A stretch of DNA of 33,008 nucleotides from Deltaproteobacteria bacterium (GCA_026712905.1 JAPOPM010000161.1:1-33008), one strand, 5' to 3'; numbered from the stretch's first letter, positions 4,978 to 15,103 are shown. The notes: generated by a model from the sequence alone, not told the origin. Numbers and translations: made by a program.

Positions 4978-7959
4978 TCACAACCCCAGGTCCATCCCGG
5001 ACCCCCGGCTCCGTTCCGGCGCGGGCAGTTCCGGGGCCTTCTCCTGCGATGCCCGGCCGTCACCATCATTCGCGGCCGGCGATTCACGTCCCTGATCCGG
5101 CGATTTTCCGCCCGGCCCCGCGGCATCGACGACCCTGTCCCGTGTGGCCACAACTGCCTCGCCGATGCCCTCCAGCGCCGCGATGCGCTCCCCGGTCACG
5201 GCCTGGAGCTGGGCACAGAGTTCCTTCGCGTCGTCGGTGACGACTTCGGCGCGGTCGCGCGCGCGGCTGATCTCGACGTAGAACGACTTCTGCGTGGTCA
5301 GGTGCCGGTGCCGTGCCTCCATCGCCGCGATCACGTTGTCCACCGTGCGGCCCTGGAACGCATGCACGGTCGACGCCCAGGCATGGTCCAGGTGGCGAAT
5401 CTGCCGATCTTTACGGCCGAGTTCGAGCTTGCGCCCGTCCTCCAGTTGGAACGTCACCCGCTCGTTCCTTACCCCGGCTACCTCGGCGGTGCGGCTGTTG
5501 ACGAGCCCGAGACCCTTATCGTTGCGGGTCCAGCGGATGCGGTCGCCCGTGCGTAGGTCTATCTCCTCCGTCCGGTAGACCTCGGTTCCGCCCTTCCGCC
5601 CGCCCACTTCGGCCGGCTTCCACGCGACCGTCCCGCCGTCCCTGCCTTCGAGCATCACCGACCGGGCCTCGTGATCGACGCCTACGACGCGGCGCTCGTC
5701 GCCCTTCTCGACGCCGAGCCGCTGGTAGGAGCGATGGAAGGCGACCACGTCCCCGGGCGCATAGTTGTCGGCGAGGGCCTTCGCGGCATTGGTGTAACCC
5801 TTCGACACCAGCCGCTCGGAAAACATCGCGGGGCCGTGTATGCGCCCCTCCCGGACCAAACGCTCCCGGATATGGCCGTTGATCGCCTGCCGGAGCTCGT
5901 GCCTCGGCGCCATGACGCCGGTGTTCTCCCGCGCCTCGGGCGAAAGCGCGAGCCAACGGGCGGCGACGGCACCCGCAATCTTGTCGCGCTTCACCTCCGC
6001 GACGTTGTATCCGAGCTTCTCGAAGGCGCGCGCGATCTCGCCTGCGAGGGTCGCCTCGACCGCTTCCTTGAGCGCCGGATCTCGTTGGCGCATGATTTCG
6101 TCCATGACGGCGGTCTTCATGCCCGCGGCCTGAAGCTGGGCGAAGGGCTTGCCGGCATCGACGGCGTCGAGCTGCTTCGCGTCGCCGACCAGCACCACGC
6201 GCGGGATGCGGAACGCGCTCGCGATGCGCAGGAGGTCACGGGCCTGCACGGTCGAGGCCAGCGAGCCTTCGTCGACCACCAGGATGGTTTTGGCGAACGC
6301 CGCCTGCATCTCCCGCTGCCCTTTTTCCGTGAGCCTGCCCTCGACTACGCCGGTGTTGCGGGCAAGGAACCTTTGCAAAGTTTCGGATTCGATGCCTGCC
6401 TCCGACGCGAGCGTCTTGACTGCCGATGCAGAGGGCGCGAGGCCCACCATGCGCCACTCCTTCTTCTCCGCGAGGGTCCGCACCCTGTCCAGCATGGTGG
6501 TCTTGCCGGTGCCGGCATAGCCCTGGACACCGACCACACGGTCCTTCGCGGACAGGATGAGCTTCACCGCGTCCCTCTGTCCGACCGTGAGCGGCCCCCG
6601 GTGGAGATGCGCCTGTACCGCCCAGCTCCGCATCGGAGCATCCCCCTGTCCCTCGCCCGCGCGCATGAGCTCGATGGTTTCGCGCTCCTCGCCCACGGTC
6701 CGGTCCGTGGCGAGCGCTTCCTCCGCGGCCGGCAGGCTCACGGCATGCAGCATGCCCGCCCTCTCCAGGGCCGCCACCTCACGCTCGGCCTCGGCCAGAG
6801 TCGTCCGCCCCGGTGCATACGCGAGCGCCGCAGCGAAGAGATCGTTACGCGCGAACACCGCTTGGCGCTCCGAAAGATGCTCCATCGCCCAGGCGACGGC
6901 CTCCGTAGCCGCACCCCGACCGGGTGCAGGGATGTCGCCAATCGCCGCATTCATGCTTGGTGTGCCGTTTACCGCCACAAACGCCTTGCCCGTCTCCGTC
7001 GTGGTCTCCCGGCCCTTTGTCGAGGGCGCGGCGACCTTCGCCGCCGCCGCGGCAGCGATCGCATGGGCGTCGAACCCGAGGTCGGCCGCCTGCTTCTCCC
7101 AAACCCCCAGGAGCGCACCCCGGTCGACATCGCGCTTCGCCGCCCGGGTCATGAGCGCGGCGCGCTCGGCAATGCGCGGGTTTGCCGCGGTGGCGCCGAG
7201 ACCGCGCTCTTCCATCGCCGCCTCGATCTCGGCCCTGCGGGTCGAGAAGGCCTCTACCACCTCGCGCGAAACGCCCGCGATCTCGAAGCGTCCATCCGCG
7301 TGGGTCTTCTCGATCCCGTAACCGAGTTCGGCCAAGTATCGCGCCAGCTCGTTCCGGTAGAGCATGCCGATGAGCTTCTGCCGTTCGTAGAGGCCCTCGT
7401 TGGCCATCGTGCGCCACTTGCCGTCTCCGCCCCTCACCATGTTGGCCAGGACGGCGTGGGTGTGAAGCTGCGGGTCCAGGTTCCGCGAGGTATCGTGGCG
7501 GAATGTGGCGGCGACGATCTCCTGATCGCGTGCCCGCACCATCCGCCTGGTCTTCGGGTCATGCACCCGGGTCTCGGCCGCATTGCCCTCCACCCAGGCG
7601 AGCGTCGCCTTCACGGCCCGGTCGTGCGCGTCGACGATTCGTGTATCGCCGCCGACGAGCGCCGCGATCGAGACAGACTTGGGAGCGGAGAAGGTGAGGT
7701 CGCGCCCCGGACGGTGGACGATCTCCCCATCCTTGCCCTGGCGGCCCAGCCGGCGGCCCGAGCCGTCCGGCACCTTCCCTTCCAGCACGGACCTGAAGAC
7801 GTCCGAATCAACCTCGCCCGAGAGCCCCAACTCCGCCGCGCCCCTGCCGGCCCACGCGCTCGCCGACTTGTGCCCGGGATCGTCGTTCGCGTAGTAGCCG
7901 TCGCGCTCGTAGTAGCTGGCGCCCTGGGCGGCCGAACCGAGCGCTCCGATGGACAGCAT
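4978..7959 (-). CDS. traI: TraI: MobF relaxase-helicase
   Basis: A 993-residue protein that nicks oriT, stays covalently bound to the transferred strand and unwinds DNA. The start MLSIGALGSAAQGASYY (ATG7959) is the classic MobF N-terminus and lies one base after the traD stop; the frame continues 26 codons upstream, but that part overlaps traD. The relaxase domain (1-300) has tyrosine pairs Tyr16/17 and Tyr22/23, DLTFSAPKSVS (87-97) and the metal-binding histidines His155, His166 and His168 (LHTHAV). The superfamily 1 helicase part has Walker A GYAGTGKTT (about 480-488), Walker B VVDEGS (561-566), motif III VGDAKQLD (591-598), and the late motifs STVHAFQGRTVDN and FYVEISRARDRAEV. It is shorter than F TraI (1756 aa) because it lacks the inactive second helicase copy and the long C-terminus. 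It is the last gene of the operon. Confidence 0.96.
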   Translation of the reverse strand: MLSIGALGSAAQGASYYERDGYYANDDPGHKSASAWAGRGAAELGLSGEVDSDVFRSVLEGKVPDGSGRRLGRQGKDGEIVHRPGRDLTFSAPKSVSIAALVGGDTRIVDAHDRAVKATLAWVEGNAAETRVHDPKTRRMVRARDQEIVAATFRHDTSRNLDPQLHTHAVLANMVRGGDGKWRTMANEGLYERQKLIGMLYRNELARYLAELGYGIEKTHADGRFEIAGVSREVVEAFSTRRAEIEAAMEERGLGATAANPRIAERAALMTRAAKRDVDRGALLGVWEKQAADLGFDAHAIAAAAAAKVAAPSTKGRETTTETGKAFVAVNGTPSMNAAIGDIPAPGRGAATEAVAWAMEHLSERQAVFARNDLFAAALAYAPGRTTLAEAEREVAALERAGMLHAVSLPAAEEALATDRTVGEERETIELMRAGEGQGDAPMRSWAVQAHLHRGPLTVGQRDAVKLILSAKDRVVGVQGYAGTGKTTMLDRVRTLAEKKEWRMVGLAPSASAVKTLASEAGIESETLQRFLARNTGVVEGRLTEKGQREMQAAFAKTILVVDEGSLASTVQARDLLRIASAFRIPRVVLVGDAKQLDAVDAGKPFAQLQAAGMKTAVMDEIMRQRDPALKEAVEATLAGEIARAFEKLGYNVAEVKRDKIAGAVAARWLALSPEARENTGVMAPRHELRQAINGHIRERLVREGRIHGPAMFSERLVSKGYTNAAKALADNYAPGDVVAFHRSYQRLGVEKGDERRVVGVDHEARSVMLEGRDGGTVAWKPAEVGGRKGGTEVYRTEEIDLRTGDRIRWTRNDKGLGLVNSRTAEVAGVRNERVTFQLEDGRKLELGRKDRQIRHLDHAWASTVHAFQGRTVDNVIAAMEARHRHLTTQKSFYVEISRARDRAEVVTDDAKELCAQLQAVTGERIAALEGIGEAVVATRDRVVDAAGPGGKSPDQGRESPAANDGDGRASQEKAPELPAPERSRGSGMDLGL

Positions 7960-7960
7960 C

Positions 7961-9922
7961 TCAGGCCCAATCCTGTGCCCGATGGGTGTCCGGCGCCGAA
8001 GATCGCGGCTCGGCGCCAGAGCGGCTGCCGTCGCCACGCTCCTCCACGCCGGCAGGGACGGGCGCTACGGCTGGCGGATCGGCCTTGTCTTCGCCCTCCA
8101 CCCGCTCGTCCACGAGACCCGAATCGCCATCGCCCGGCTCTCCGTCCGGCGTCGACGCATCCGTTTCCGCGTTTGCCGCATCGCCCTCCCGCGCGACGAA
8201 CCGTTCGGCCGAGGCCGGGCGATCGACGTACCGGAGTTCTATGGAGGTGACCGGAAACGGGCCGGGGAATTTCAGGTACCCGTGCAGGTTTTCGAGCCGC
8301 ATGATCTCCGACGGCAAAGCCAGGGGGCGCATCTGGCGGTGCTGGGTGAGCGAGACGCCGTCGCGCATGGTGCTGGCGCCGTAGCTCATGCCGTGCGTGT
8401 ACTCCTCGACCTCTCCGCGCCCGAGGCTCTCTGCCGACCACTGCGCGGTCTCCTGGTCCGGGGCCGACAGCACCACGCGGGTGCCGCAGAGCCCGGAGAT
8501 GGTTTCCGCGCCGTTCCTGCCGTAGATGTCCCGCAGGGACGAGAACACCTGGATTCCCAGCACGAAGCAGCCCCCGAACTGGCGGGACTCCGCGAGCCCC
8601 GGCTGCAGGCTCGGCACCTGGTGGAGGGGGGGCAGCTCGTCCAGGACCAACCAGATCCGCCGCGCGTCGTCGTGGTGGAGCGAGAGGAGCGCGTTGACCG
8701 CGATCTCGAGCCAGGTGGAGATGAGTCCCCGCAAGCTCGCGTGCTGGTCTCCGCGGGAAGTGAGGAACAGGAACCCCGTCTCGTCCTCCCGGCCGACCCA
8801 CTCGCGGATCGAGAAGGACATTCCCGTATCGGGCAGGAACTCCAGCGCGCCCAGATTCGCGGTCAGCATCGCTCGCACGGAGAGTGCGGTCTTCGGGTTC
8901 TCAGGGCTCACGATGGACTGGGCCACGGTGCCCTCCATGGCTTGGGCCAGTGCGGCCAGTTCGGTCTTGAGCAGTTCATCGACGAGCCTCCGGTTCTCGG
9001 TCACTCCATCCCTCCAGAGGACCCCCGCTCCATTGGAGAACAGTTGCCTCGCGGCCGTCACCCAGAACGGGTCCACCGTGTCCTTCTGCTGGGGAATCAA
9101 GGCAGCGGCCATCATGTCGAAGTCGCGGGGCGTCCTGGCCTCGAAAAAAGGCGACCAGCGCGGAGCGCGGGCGTCCAGGGGGTTCATCAGCACGTCGCGG
9201 GCGGGATCGAAGAACGAACGCGTATACGTCCCCATCTTGTCGTAGACGATGCAGCGCTCGCCCCGCGCCCGGATCTGGGCGACGAGGTCCGAGATCAGCA
9301 CGGTCTTGCCCGAGCCGGTGGTGCCCGAGACGATGGTATGCTGTGTCTCGGCGCGCTCGGGCCACGGAATTCCGGCGATGCGGCAGGAGGCCCGGCGCGC
9401 GGCCGGAAAAAAGGTCTCCGCCAAGCGCACCGAGAAGGGCTGCACACGCCTTCGGAGCTCACGCGCCGTAGCCATCTCGGCGCCGCGCAGGCGTTTGGCG
9501 CGCTCCATGCGACGTCCGATGATCCAGAACAACAACGTGAAGAGGGCCATGGCGCCCGCGCCCAACCCCAGGCCCATCCACGCCTTGCCGTAGATGGTGT
9601 CGAGCAGGCGTCTACGGATCCGTTCGATTCTGGGGTCCGCGGCGATGTCGACGATCCTCGTCGCCGTTTTCCTGCCTTCCCGCCACTCGTACGCCTGCCC
9701 CGAATCGCGGTCATACCCCAGGGCCAGCTTGACCTGGGCCAGGGTCCCCATGCCGACGACACGCCATTCATAGCCGGTCGTGGTGCGGAAGGCCGCGACA
9801 GCGGGGACCAGAATGATCGTCAGGACGAGGCCGAGGATTTCCCAGCGGACCAGCTGCCCCCACATGTGAACATCGTGGAGAAGGGTCTGGCCTCCTCTGA
9901 GCGTAGCCTTTCCGAACATCAT
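7961..9922 (-). CDS. traD: TraD: type IV coupling protein (VirD4 family)
   Basis: A 653-residue inner-membrane ATPase that links the relaxosome to the secretion channel. The start is ATG9922 (MMFGKATLRGGQTLLHDV), preceded by GGAAGG and 13 bases after the traG stop; a long upstream extension in the same frame overlaps traG and is not coding. Two membrane helices lie at about 27-45 and 114-136. The motor domain has Walker A GTTGSGKT (200-207) and Walker B IWLVLDEL (423-430), plus LSAPDQETAQWSAESLG further on. The C-terminus is acidic and disordered (many Glu/Asp/Pro), as in proteins that dock the relaxase. Synteny with traI directly downstream supports the call. Confidence 0.95.
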   Translation of the reverse strand: MMFGKATLRGGQTLLHDVHMWGQLVRWEILGLVLTIILVPAVAAFRTTTGYEWRVVGMGTLAQVKLALGYDRDSGQAYEWREGRKTATRIVDIAADPRIERIRRRLLDTIYGKAWMGLGLGAGAMALFTLLFWIIGRRMERAKRLRGAEMATARELRRRVQPFSVRLAETFFPAARRASCRIAGIPWPERAETQHTIVSGTTGSGKTVLISDLVAQIRARGERCIVYDKMGTYTRSFFDPARDVLMNPLDARAPRWSPFFEARTPRDFDMMAAALIPQQKDTVDPFWVTAARQLFSNGAGVLWRDGVTENRRLVDELLKTELAALAQAMEGTVAQSIVSPENPKTALSVRAMLTANLGALEFLPDTGMSFSIREWVGREDETGFLFLTSRGDQHASLRGLISTWLEIAVNALLSLHHDDARRIWLVLDELPPLHQVPSLQPGLAESRQFGGCFVLGIQVFSSLRDIYGRNGAETISGLCGTRVVLSAPDQETAQWSAESLGRGEVEEYTHGMSYGASTMRDGVSLTQHRQMRPLALPSEIMRLENLHGYLKFPGPFPVTSIELRYVDRPASAERFVAREGDAANAETDASTPDGEPGDGDSGLVDERVEGEDKADPPAVAPVPAGVEERGDGSRSGAEPRSSAPDTHRAQDWA

Positions 9923-9935
9923 CGAATCCTTCCGT

Positions 9936-12842
9936 TCACGGCCCGAGCGCCTCGTCCCGGTCGAAGGGACCGCCGTCTGCCCGATCCTTCTTCCTGCCCT
10001 TGTCCGGCGCCGTGTTCCCGGCCGTGCCGTAGAGCTTGCCGCCGAGCCACTCCCCCACCAACGGGACCGCTTCGGCTGCATGCTGCCCAAAGGGCCGGTC
10101 GGTTTCCGCCGCCACCTTGGCGCGCCCCTTCTCGTTGCGCTCTTCCGCCACCCCGCCCCGCACCTTGCGTTCCGCCTCCCGGATATCCAGCTCGGTATCG
10201 GTCTCGGCGCGCCTCTGTCCCGCCCGTATTCCGACGCTGCCCCGTTCATGGCCCCCGCCGCCGTATTCCCGAGCCCAGCCCGACCACTCCGCCCAAGCCG
10301 CCGTGGTCCCGCTCCTGTGCGACTCCCGCATCCCTTCAACGGTCCGTTCGTAGTCCGCCGACTCCGCCACGGAGGCGGGGTCCGCGCCCCGGGGCGCCGG
10401 GAACCGTTCCGCGATGAAGGCGGCGGCGTGTGCACGAAGCTCTTCGGCGTCCTCCGGCGTCTGAGGGGAGGCCAGCCGCATGGCGCCCGCAACGCCGATA
10501 TCCCTACCATCGGCGCCCCTGCGGGCGGTCAGCCAGGTGAAGAAAGGCTGGCCCAGCTCCCGGTCGATGGCCTGGGCCTGGCTCCGCACCTCGGCCGCTT
10601 GGTTGCTCCAACTCTCGGCTTCTCGGTGACTGAGGGCCTCCTGCTCCCCGAAGCGGCGCATCCGCGTCAGGTTCGACCCGAAACTCTCCTCCAGGCTCTT
10701 GAGCTCGCTCTCGCCCGATGCGGTGGAGTAGCGCCTCGACGCTTCGGCCACCCGGGACCAGACATCGAGCAGGCTGTTCTGCTCGGCATAGTCGGTCATC
10801 CGGTTCCAGGCCTCCCGGCTCAAGGTCTGGCCCCGCCAGCTCACCGATCCGTCGGCTCCGAACTTGACGATGAAGTCGAAGCCCCCTCCCGCCTTGGCCG
10901 CGCTGGTGATAGCGGCCGCCTGCTCCTTGGTGATGCCGCCAGCCTCGGACAGCCTCTCGAAGTGGGATTCGAGGCTCTGGACCCTCTGGCTCTCGCTCTC
11001 CGTCACTCCCCGCGAATGCGCGACGCCCGTGTTCACGTCGCGCGAGAACCGCTCGACCATGGCCGCCGAATCGGTAGCGGCCGCCGTCCGTGCCGTGGCG
11101 GCCTCCGCCGACCAGTGCCGGGCCTGCTCCCGGGCGGCGCTCGCCCGGTTCTCGTGGCTCGTCGCGAGGGATTCGGAGAGCCTCACGCCCGCCGCCGGGA
11201 TACGGCTCGTGGCGGAACCCGCGTCCGCCACCGCGGTGCCGTCACCGGTCACGGTGAAGCCCGCGCCTCCGGGGGCGAACCCCGTGTAGCGGTCCGTGTC
11301 GACATGCAGCGAGGTCCGGACCTGGTTTCCCTCGACCGTTCCGAAGCGGTGGGTGTCGGACACGGTGTTGGCGAGCGAGACGTTGCCCGTCGTGCCCTCC
11401 TGCGCCGCCGAGGACGCCGCCTCCTGGCCGACCGCGAGCACCGAGGTGGCGAGACCTGTCGCCCTCCCCACCCCGTAGGCCAGTGCGGCGGCGAGGAACG
11501 GCACTGACATCGAGAGGTAGCCCGACATGACCGCCACGTCCGACGCCACCGCCTGGATCCCCGCCTGCGCCACAAGCGACACGCCGACGTCGCCGCCCGG
11601 CATCAGAGCGCCCGCGCTCATGCGCTCGGCGGCTTCACCCATGGAGATGCGGTGGAGGATCGCGTAGAGCGGCCCCCAGCTTTGGAGCCAGACGAGCCCC
11701 GAGAAGTAGGACCGGAAGATCCCGCTGCCCGCGGGAGTGAGCATGAGCAGCACCGCCATGGGGAAGGCCCCCACGTAGAGGCACTCGAACACGATGCGGA
11801 GCATCGGCACCCAGGTCTCAGCCTGGCGGCCGATGGCGCGGTAGGCCGAGACGGTCTGGGTCTCGGCCCGGGCCTCGGTATAGGCCCTGAGCGCGGCGGC
11901 GTTCCCGGCTTCCGCGGCCCATTGCTCGCCCGCGCCGTGGACGGCGTTCAGGACCATCTGCTGGCGCAGGATCTCGGCCGCGGTCCTCGACGCGCCGATC
12001 AGGTAGGCGTGGGCGGCGGGCAGCGCCGCCACGAACTCGGCGCGGGCCAGGGCCTCGGTCGCCGCCCCGGGAAAGAGCCTCCGCCCGAAGATACCCGACG
12101 CCCTTCCGATCTCGGCCCCCCAGAGCGCGTCGAGCCGCGAGGCCGCCTCCGCGCAGGTGACGATCTCGCGGTCAACGGGGGTCGCGCCGGTGCCCGCGGG
12201 CGCCCCGCGGGTCGCGTACTCGACCATGCGCGCGGGCGAGGCCCCGGCGGACGGCGAGCCGGTGGCGGTGACGAGCCGCCAGATGTCGGTGCTCTCGCGG
12301 AGATCGTCCGCGGAGATATGCCCCAGGAGCAGGGCGTGGAACACGCACTGCCGCGCATAGGCCCTGAGGTTACGCCCGAACACCGCGTCGGTCACTTCCA
12401 TCCGGGTCACCGCGGCCGCTAGCCTCGCGCCGAAAATGAGTCCGTGGCGGCGATAGGTCAGATCGTTCGGAAGCGAGAAGGCCTGCTCGGTGAGCCGCGT
12501 GAGGCCGTCGCCCACCTGACTCGTCACGGAGGCAAAGAGCGCCAGGCCGATGGGGACGTTGGCCACGACCGCTGGCGCCAGCGCAGGGTCGAGCCGGTCC
12601 ACGACCCGCACGGTCGCCTTCGGCACCACCATGGCGCCCCAGACCGCGGCGAAGAGCAGCAGCCACTTGGCGTTGTCCTTCCACGAGCCGCCGAAGGCGG
12701 TGCGGAACAGCGCCCAGGCGAGCCCGGTGACGCCCGCAATCTGAGCCAGGGTCACGAACGCTCCGCCGCCCGTGATCGCTGCGACCGCGTTCAGGAGGTC
12801 GACCAGATAGGCGCCACCTCCCAGGGTGAAGAGTTCGTACAC
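9936..12842 (-). CDS. traG: TraG: mating-pair stabilisation / pilus assembly protein
   Basis: A 968-residue protein starting at GTG12842 with GAGGAG before it. The N-terminal half matches the TraG N-terminal domain of F-type systems: MYELFTLGGGAYLVDLLNAV, a hydrophobic segment around 30-75, and further hydrophobic stretches around 340-470 (FECLYVGAFPMAVLLMLTP; SVPFLAAALAYGVGRATG). The C-terminal half (from about 480) is hydrophilic, Ser/Ala/Glu-rich and predicted helical, with Gln/Glu heptads, as in the periplasmic part that stabilises mating pairs and mediates entry exclusion in F. Its place between traH and traD is as in F. Sequence beyond the N-terminal domain is poorly conserved in the family. 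Confidence 0.9.
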   Translation of the reverse strand: MYELFTLGGGAYLVDLLNAVAAITGGGAFVTLAQIAGVTGLAWALFRTAFGGSWKDNAKWLLLFAAVWGAMVVPKATVRVVDRLDPALAPAVVANVPIGLALFASVTSQVGDGLTRLTEQAFSLPNDLTYRRHGLIFGARLAAAVTRMEVTDAVFGRNLRAYARQCVFHALLLGHISADDLRESTDIWRLVTATGSPSAGASPARMVEYATRGAPAGTGATPVDREIVTCAEAASRLDALWGAEIGRASGIFGRRLFPGAATEALARAEFVAALPAAHAYLIGASRTAAEILRQQMVLNAVHGAGEQWAAEAGNAAALRAYTEARAETQTVSAYRAIGRQAETWVPMLRIVFECLYVGAFPMAVLLMLTPAGSGIFRSYFSGLVWLQSWGPLYAILHRISMGEAAERMSAGALMPGGDVGVSLVAQAGIQAVASDVAVMSGYLSMSVPFLAAALAYGVGRATGLATSVLAVGQEAASSAAQEGTTGNVSLANTVSDTHRFGTVEGNQVRTSLHVDTDRYTGFAPGGAGFTVTGDGTAVADAGSATSRIPAAGVRLSESLATSHENRASAAREQARHWSAEAATARTAAATDSAAMVERFSRDVNTGVAHSRGVTESESQRVQSLESHFERLSEAGGITKEQAAAITSAAKAGGGFDFIVKFGADGSVSWRGQTLSREAWNRMTDYAEQNSLLDVWSRVAEASRRYSTASGESELKSLEESFGSNLTRMRRFGEQEALSHREAESWSNQAAEVRSQAQAIDRELGQPFFTWLTARRGADGRDIGVAGAMRLASPQTPEDAEELRAHAAAFIAERFPAPRGADPASVAESADYERTVEGMRESHRSGTTAAWAEWSGWAREYGGGGHERGSVGIRAGQRRAETDTELDIREAERKVRGGVAEERNEKGRAKVAAETDRPFGQHAAEAVPLVGEWLGGKLYGTAGNTAPDKGRKKDRADGGPFDRDEALGP

Positions 12843-12869
12843 AGCCGCCTCTCCTCGGCGCCCTTGCCG

Positions 12870-14282
12870 CTATCGGGACCCGGAAGCGCCGCGCGAGAAG
12901 GCGAGCGCCGCGCGGAGATCCGCCGACAACGCCCCCGCAAGCTCGGTCTCGATGAGTCTCAGCTTCTCGACCACAGCCAGTGCCGTGTTGAACCGCTCCA
13001 ACCCCTCGTGACGGTGGCGCGCGAGCGCTGCCCGGTTCCGGCGCAGTCCCTCGCGCCAGCGCTCCAGTTGGTCGCCGTCCGCGATGTCCAGGGTCCCGGC
13101 GCGCGCCTCGACCGTCCGGTGGAGGTCCGAGATCCAGACCTGGAGGACGTCGAGCGCCACCGCCTCGGCGAGCGAATCCACCTCCTGCTCCACCACCGCG
13201 CCACGATAGGCCGCGGCGGTGTTCACGACACGGTAGACCGGGAGGGTGGTGAGATTGACGAGGCCCAAGGCGTCGGACGACGGCGCTGTATCCGTGCGCA
13301 CGGCATCGACCAGACGGCGGAGCAGTCCCGCGACCCGGTTCCGGAACCCCCTCGCCGCCGGGACGGGCAGGCCGCCGAGGGTGGGGTTGAGACAGTCCGC
13401 GGCCGTGTCACACCGGTAGACCGGGAGGGCGCCGCCGCCTTCCATCAGGATCTCGGTCACGCGGCGGTCCAGCGCCAAGGGTTCCAGGATGCGTACTCGC
13501 GGGCCGGAAGGGTCGCTGTCCGAGACCGGCGCGGTGACGATCACGGTCCCGGAGACGGACATGGCAAACTCGCCGAGATCTTGATCCGATCCCAGAAAGC
13601 TCGAAGCCCGCACCGCACGCCAGGCGTAGTTGACGTTGACCGGAACCTGATCCTTGAGCGGTCCGGAGGCGGCGGCGAGGGTCGAGTTGCGCTTCCCGTC
13701 CGAGCCGCACCCGTGGCGGGCGGCCGCGTAGTCGGAGAAGATCCCCTGCCGCGTGCCCACGGCCGCGCAGATGGCCGCGCTCGCCCGGTCGTTCCTCGAC
13801 CAGACCGCTCCGACCAAAGCCTGTGCGGTCTCGCAGGAGTCCAGGTTCTGGTTGTTGACCCACTGGGCCAAGGCCCGGAGCTTCGACATGGTCTCGGCGA
13901 TCACGGGCGATATGGTCTCGAGCGCGAGCTCGAAGGCGAAGCCGGCGGCGTTCTGGGCGACGGCGCGGCCGAAGGCGATCAACTGGTCTGAGTCTATGAA
14001 GGAAAACGAGCCGGCGAACGCGTCGATGCCGCCGCAACCGGCGCGGAAGGAAGGCAGGCTTACCGAGGCGATTGCCTCCGAGCGCACCGGTGCGCGCAGG
14101 TATAGGTTCCCGAGAGTCCAGTGGCCGGACGCCTGGCCGTCGAACGCGGTCGGGCCCGTGGTGTTCACCGCCGCGCCCCTCCAGAAGTTCTCCATCTCCG
14201 AGAGGACATCCGCGTGGACGGGCGCAGCGAGCCAGAGCCCTGCCGCGGCCAACACCGCCACGAATCCGCGCCTAGTAGTCAT
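12870..14282 (-). CDS. traH: TraH: F-pilus assembly protein
   Basis: A 470-residue periplasmic protein with a signal peptide (MTTRRGFVAVLAAAGLWLAA, cleavage near PVHA-DV). It then shows the TraH pattern: MENFWRGAAVNTTGPTAF, then SASVSLPSFRAGCGGID-like sequence (here ASVSLPSFRAGCGGIDAFAG), FSFIDSDQLIAF, and Cys residues around NNQNLDSCETAQAL. TraH interacts with TraF and TraU in the disulphide-dependent outer-membrane assembly complex. Its ATG overlaps the 3' end of traF by 11 bases, and traG follows after 27 bases. Length is close to F TraH (about 458). Confidence 0.93.
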   Translation of the reverse strand: MTTRRGFVAVLAAAGLWLAAPVHADVLSEMENFWRGAAVNTTGPTAFDGQASGHWTLGNLYLRAPVRSEAIASVSLPSFRAGCGGIDAFAGSFSFIDSDQLIAFGRAVAQNAAGFAFELALETISPVIAETMSKLRALAQWVNNQNLDSCETAQALVGAVWSRNDRASAAICAAVGTRQGIFSDYAAARHGCGSDGKRNSTLAAASGPLKDQVPVNVNYAWRAVRASSFLGSDQDLGEFAMSVSGTVIVTAPVSDSDPSGPRVRILEPLALDRRVTEILMEGGGALPVYRCDTAADCLNPTLGGLPVPAARGFRNRVAGLLRRLVDAVRTDTAPSSDALGLVNLTTLPVYRVVNTAAAYRGAVVEQEVDSLAEAVALDVLQVWISDLHRTVEARAGTLDIADGDQLERWREGLRRNRAALARHRHEGLERFNTALAVVEKLRLIETELAGALSADLRAALAFSRGASGSR

Positions 14283-15093
14283 CTCCCACCTCCCGCGCGG
14301 TCAGGGCGAAGATCCTTTCGGCGAGCTGGTCCTCGGCAACCACGCCAAAGGCGACCGGCAAAGCCCTGGAGGTCCGCGTGTCATAGAGGAAAACCGCGGG
14401 GACGACCCTGCTCGTGAGGCCCAGGCGCGCGGCGCGGCCCTGGTCGGGTACCGCTTCCGGCCAGCCTTCCAGCGGTTCGCCCGTCATCGACACCGCGAGC
14501 ACGTCAAGTCCGTGGCGCAGCGCGAAGGCTCGCAGGAGCGGGCCGAACACGCGGCATCCCGAACATCGCGCGTGGCCGAGATAAATGAGCCCGTAACGCT
14601 CCTCGAGCCTGGCCAGGACCGCCGCGCGCTCCGCCCGCCGTTCGTCCGACCAGAGCCTCTTGGCGAGCGCGCCCACCGGACGCTTGAGCGTGTAGTCCAG
14701 GTCCGGGCTCGACCAGACGGTGCGGCGGAAGGCGTCCGAGAAGGAGGCGGCTCGCTGCAGGGCTTCCTGCTGGAGGCGGAGGTAGGCCGCAACGTTCTCC
14801 GGGCTCGGTTCAAGGACGGCCTTGGCCCGGGCCTCCCCCAGGACCCGGCGCATCTCCAGAATGCGTTCCATCGGCCCTGCCGGTGAAACGGGCAGCGTTT
14901 GCTGGGCCGGGACGTCACGCTCCGCGTCCTCCTGGTCCTTGTCGCAATAGAAGTGCCATCCGAGCGGCCGCGACACCTCCCCATCCGAGGCCGACGGAGA
15001 CCCGCACCACGGCCGCCATTCGCGCGCGTTCACGGGCAGCACCACGACGATGCACAGGAGGCAGGCAACGGATAGGACGCATGCGCGATTCAT
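14272..15093 (-). CDS. traF: TraF: thioredoxin-fold pilus assembly protein
   Basis: A 273-residue periplasmic protein. I start at ATG15093 (MNRACVLSVACLLCIVVVLP, a clear signal peptide) with GAAGGGG just upstream and 10 bases after the traN stop; an in-frame ATG 36 bases earlier overlaps traN. The mature protein begins with GWHFYCDKD, a typical TraF feature. The C-terminal half is a thioredoxin-like domain (LIYLGHARCSGCRVFGPLL) with an intact CxxC. F TraF has lost this motif, so this protein could have its own redox activity. No DsbC partner is encoded in the operon, which fits TraF serving the many disulphides of TraN, TraU and TraH. Confidence 0.92.
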   Translation of the reverse strand: MNRACVLSVACLLCIVVVLPVNAREWRPWCGSPSASDGEVSRPLGWHFYCDKDQEDAERDVPAQQTLPVSPAGPMERILEMRRVLGEARAKAVLEPSPENVAAYLRLQQEALQRAASFSDAFRRTVWSSPDLDYTLKRPVGALAKRLWSDERRAERAAVLARLEERYGLIYLGHARCSGCRVFGPLLRAFALRHGLDVLAVSMTGEPLEGWPEAVPDQGRAARLGLTSRVVPAVFLYDTRTSRALPVAFGVVAEDQLAERIFALTAREVGDDY

Positions 15094-15103
15094 GCCCGCC
15101 CCT

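Noticed and set aside
5671..8250. 859-codon plus-strand open frame opposite traI
   Set aside because: It mirrors traI in high-GC sequence; no motif, and its composition is the usual antisense shadow (Arg/Leu/His rich).
7949..10417. 822-codon plus-strand open frame opposite traD
   Set aside because: Antisense shadow of a confidently identified coupling protein gene; no family pattern.
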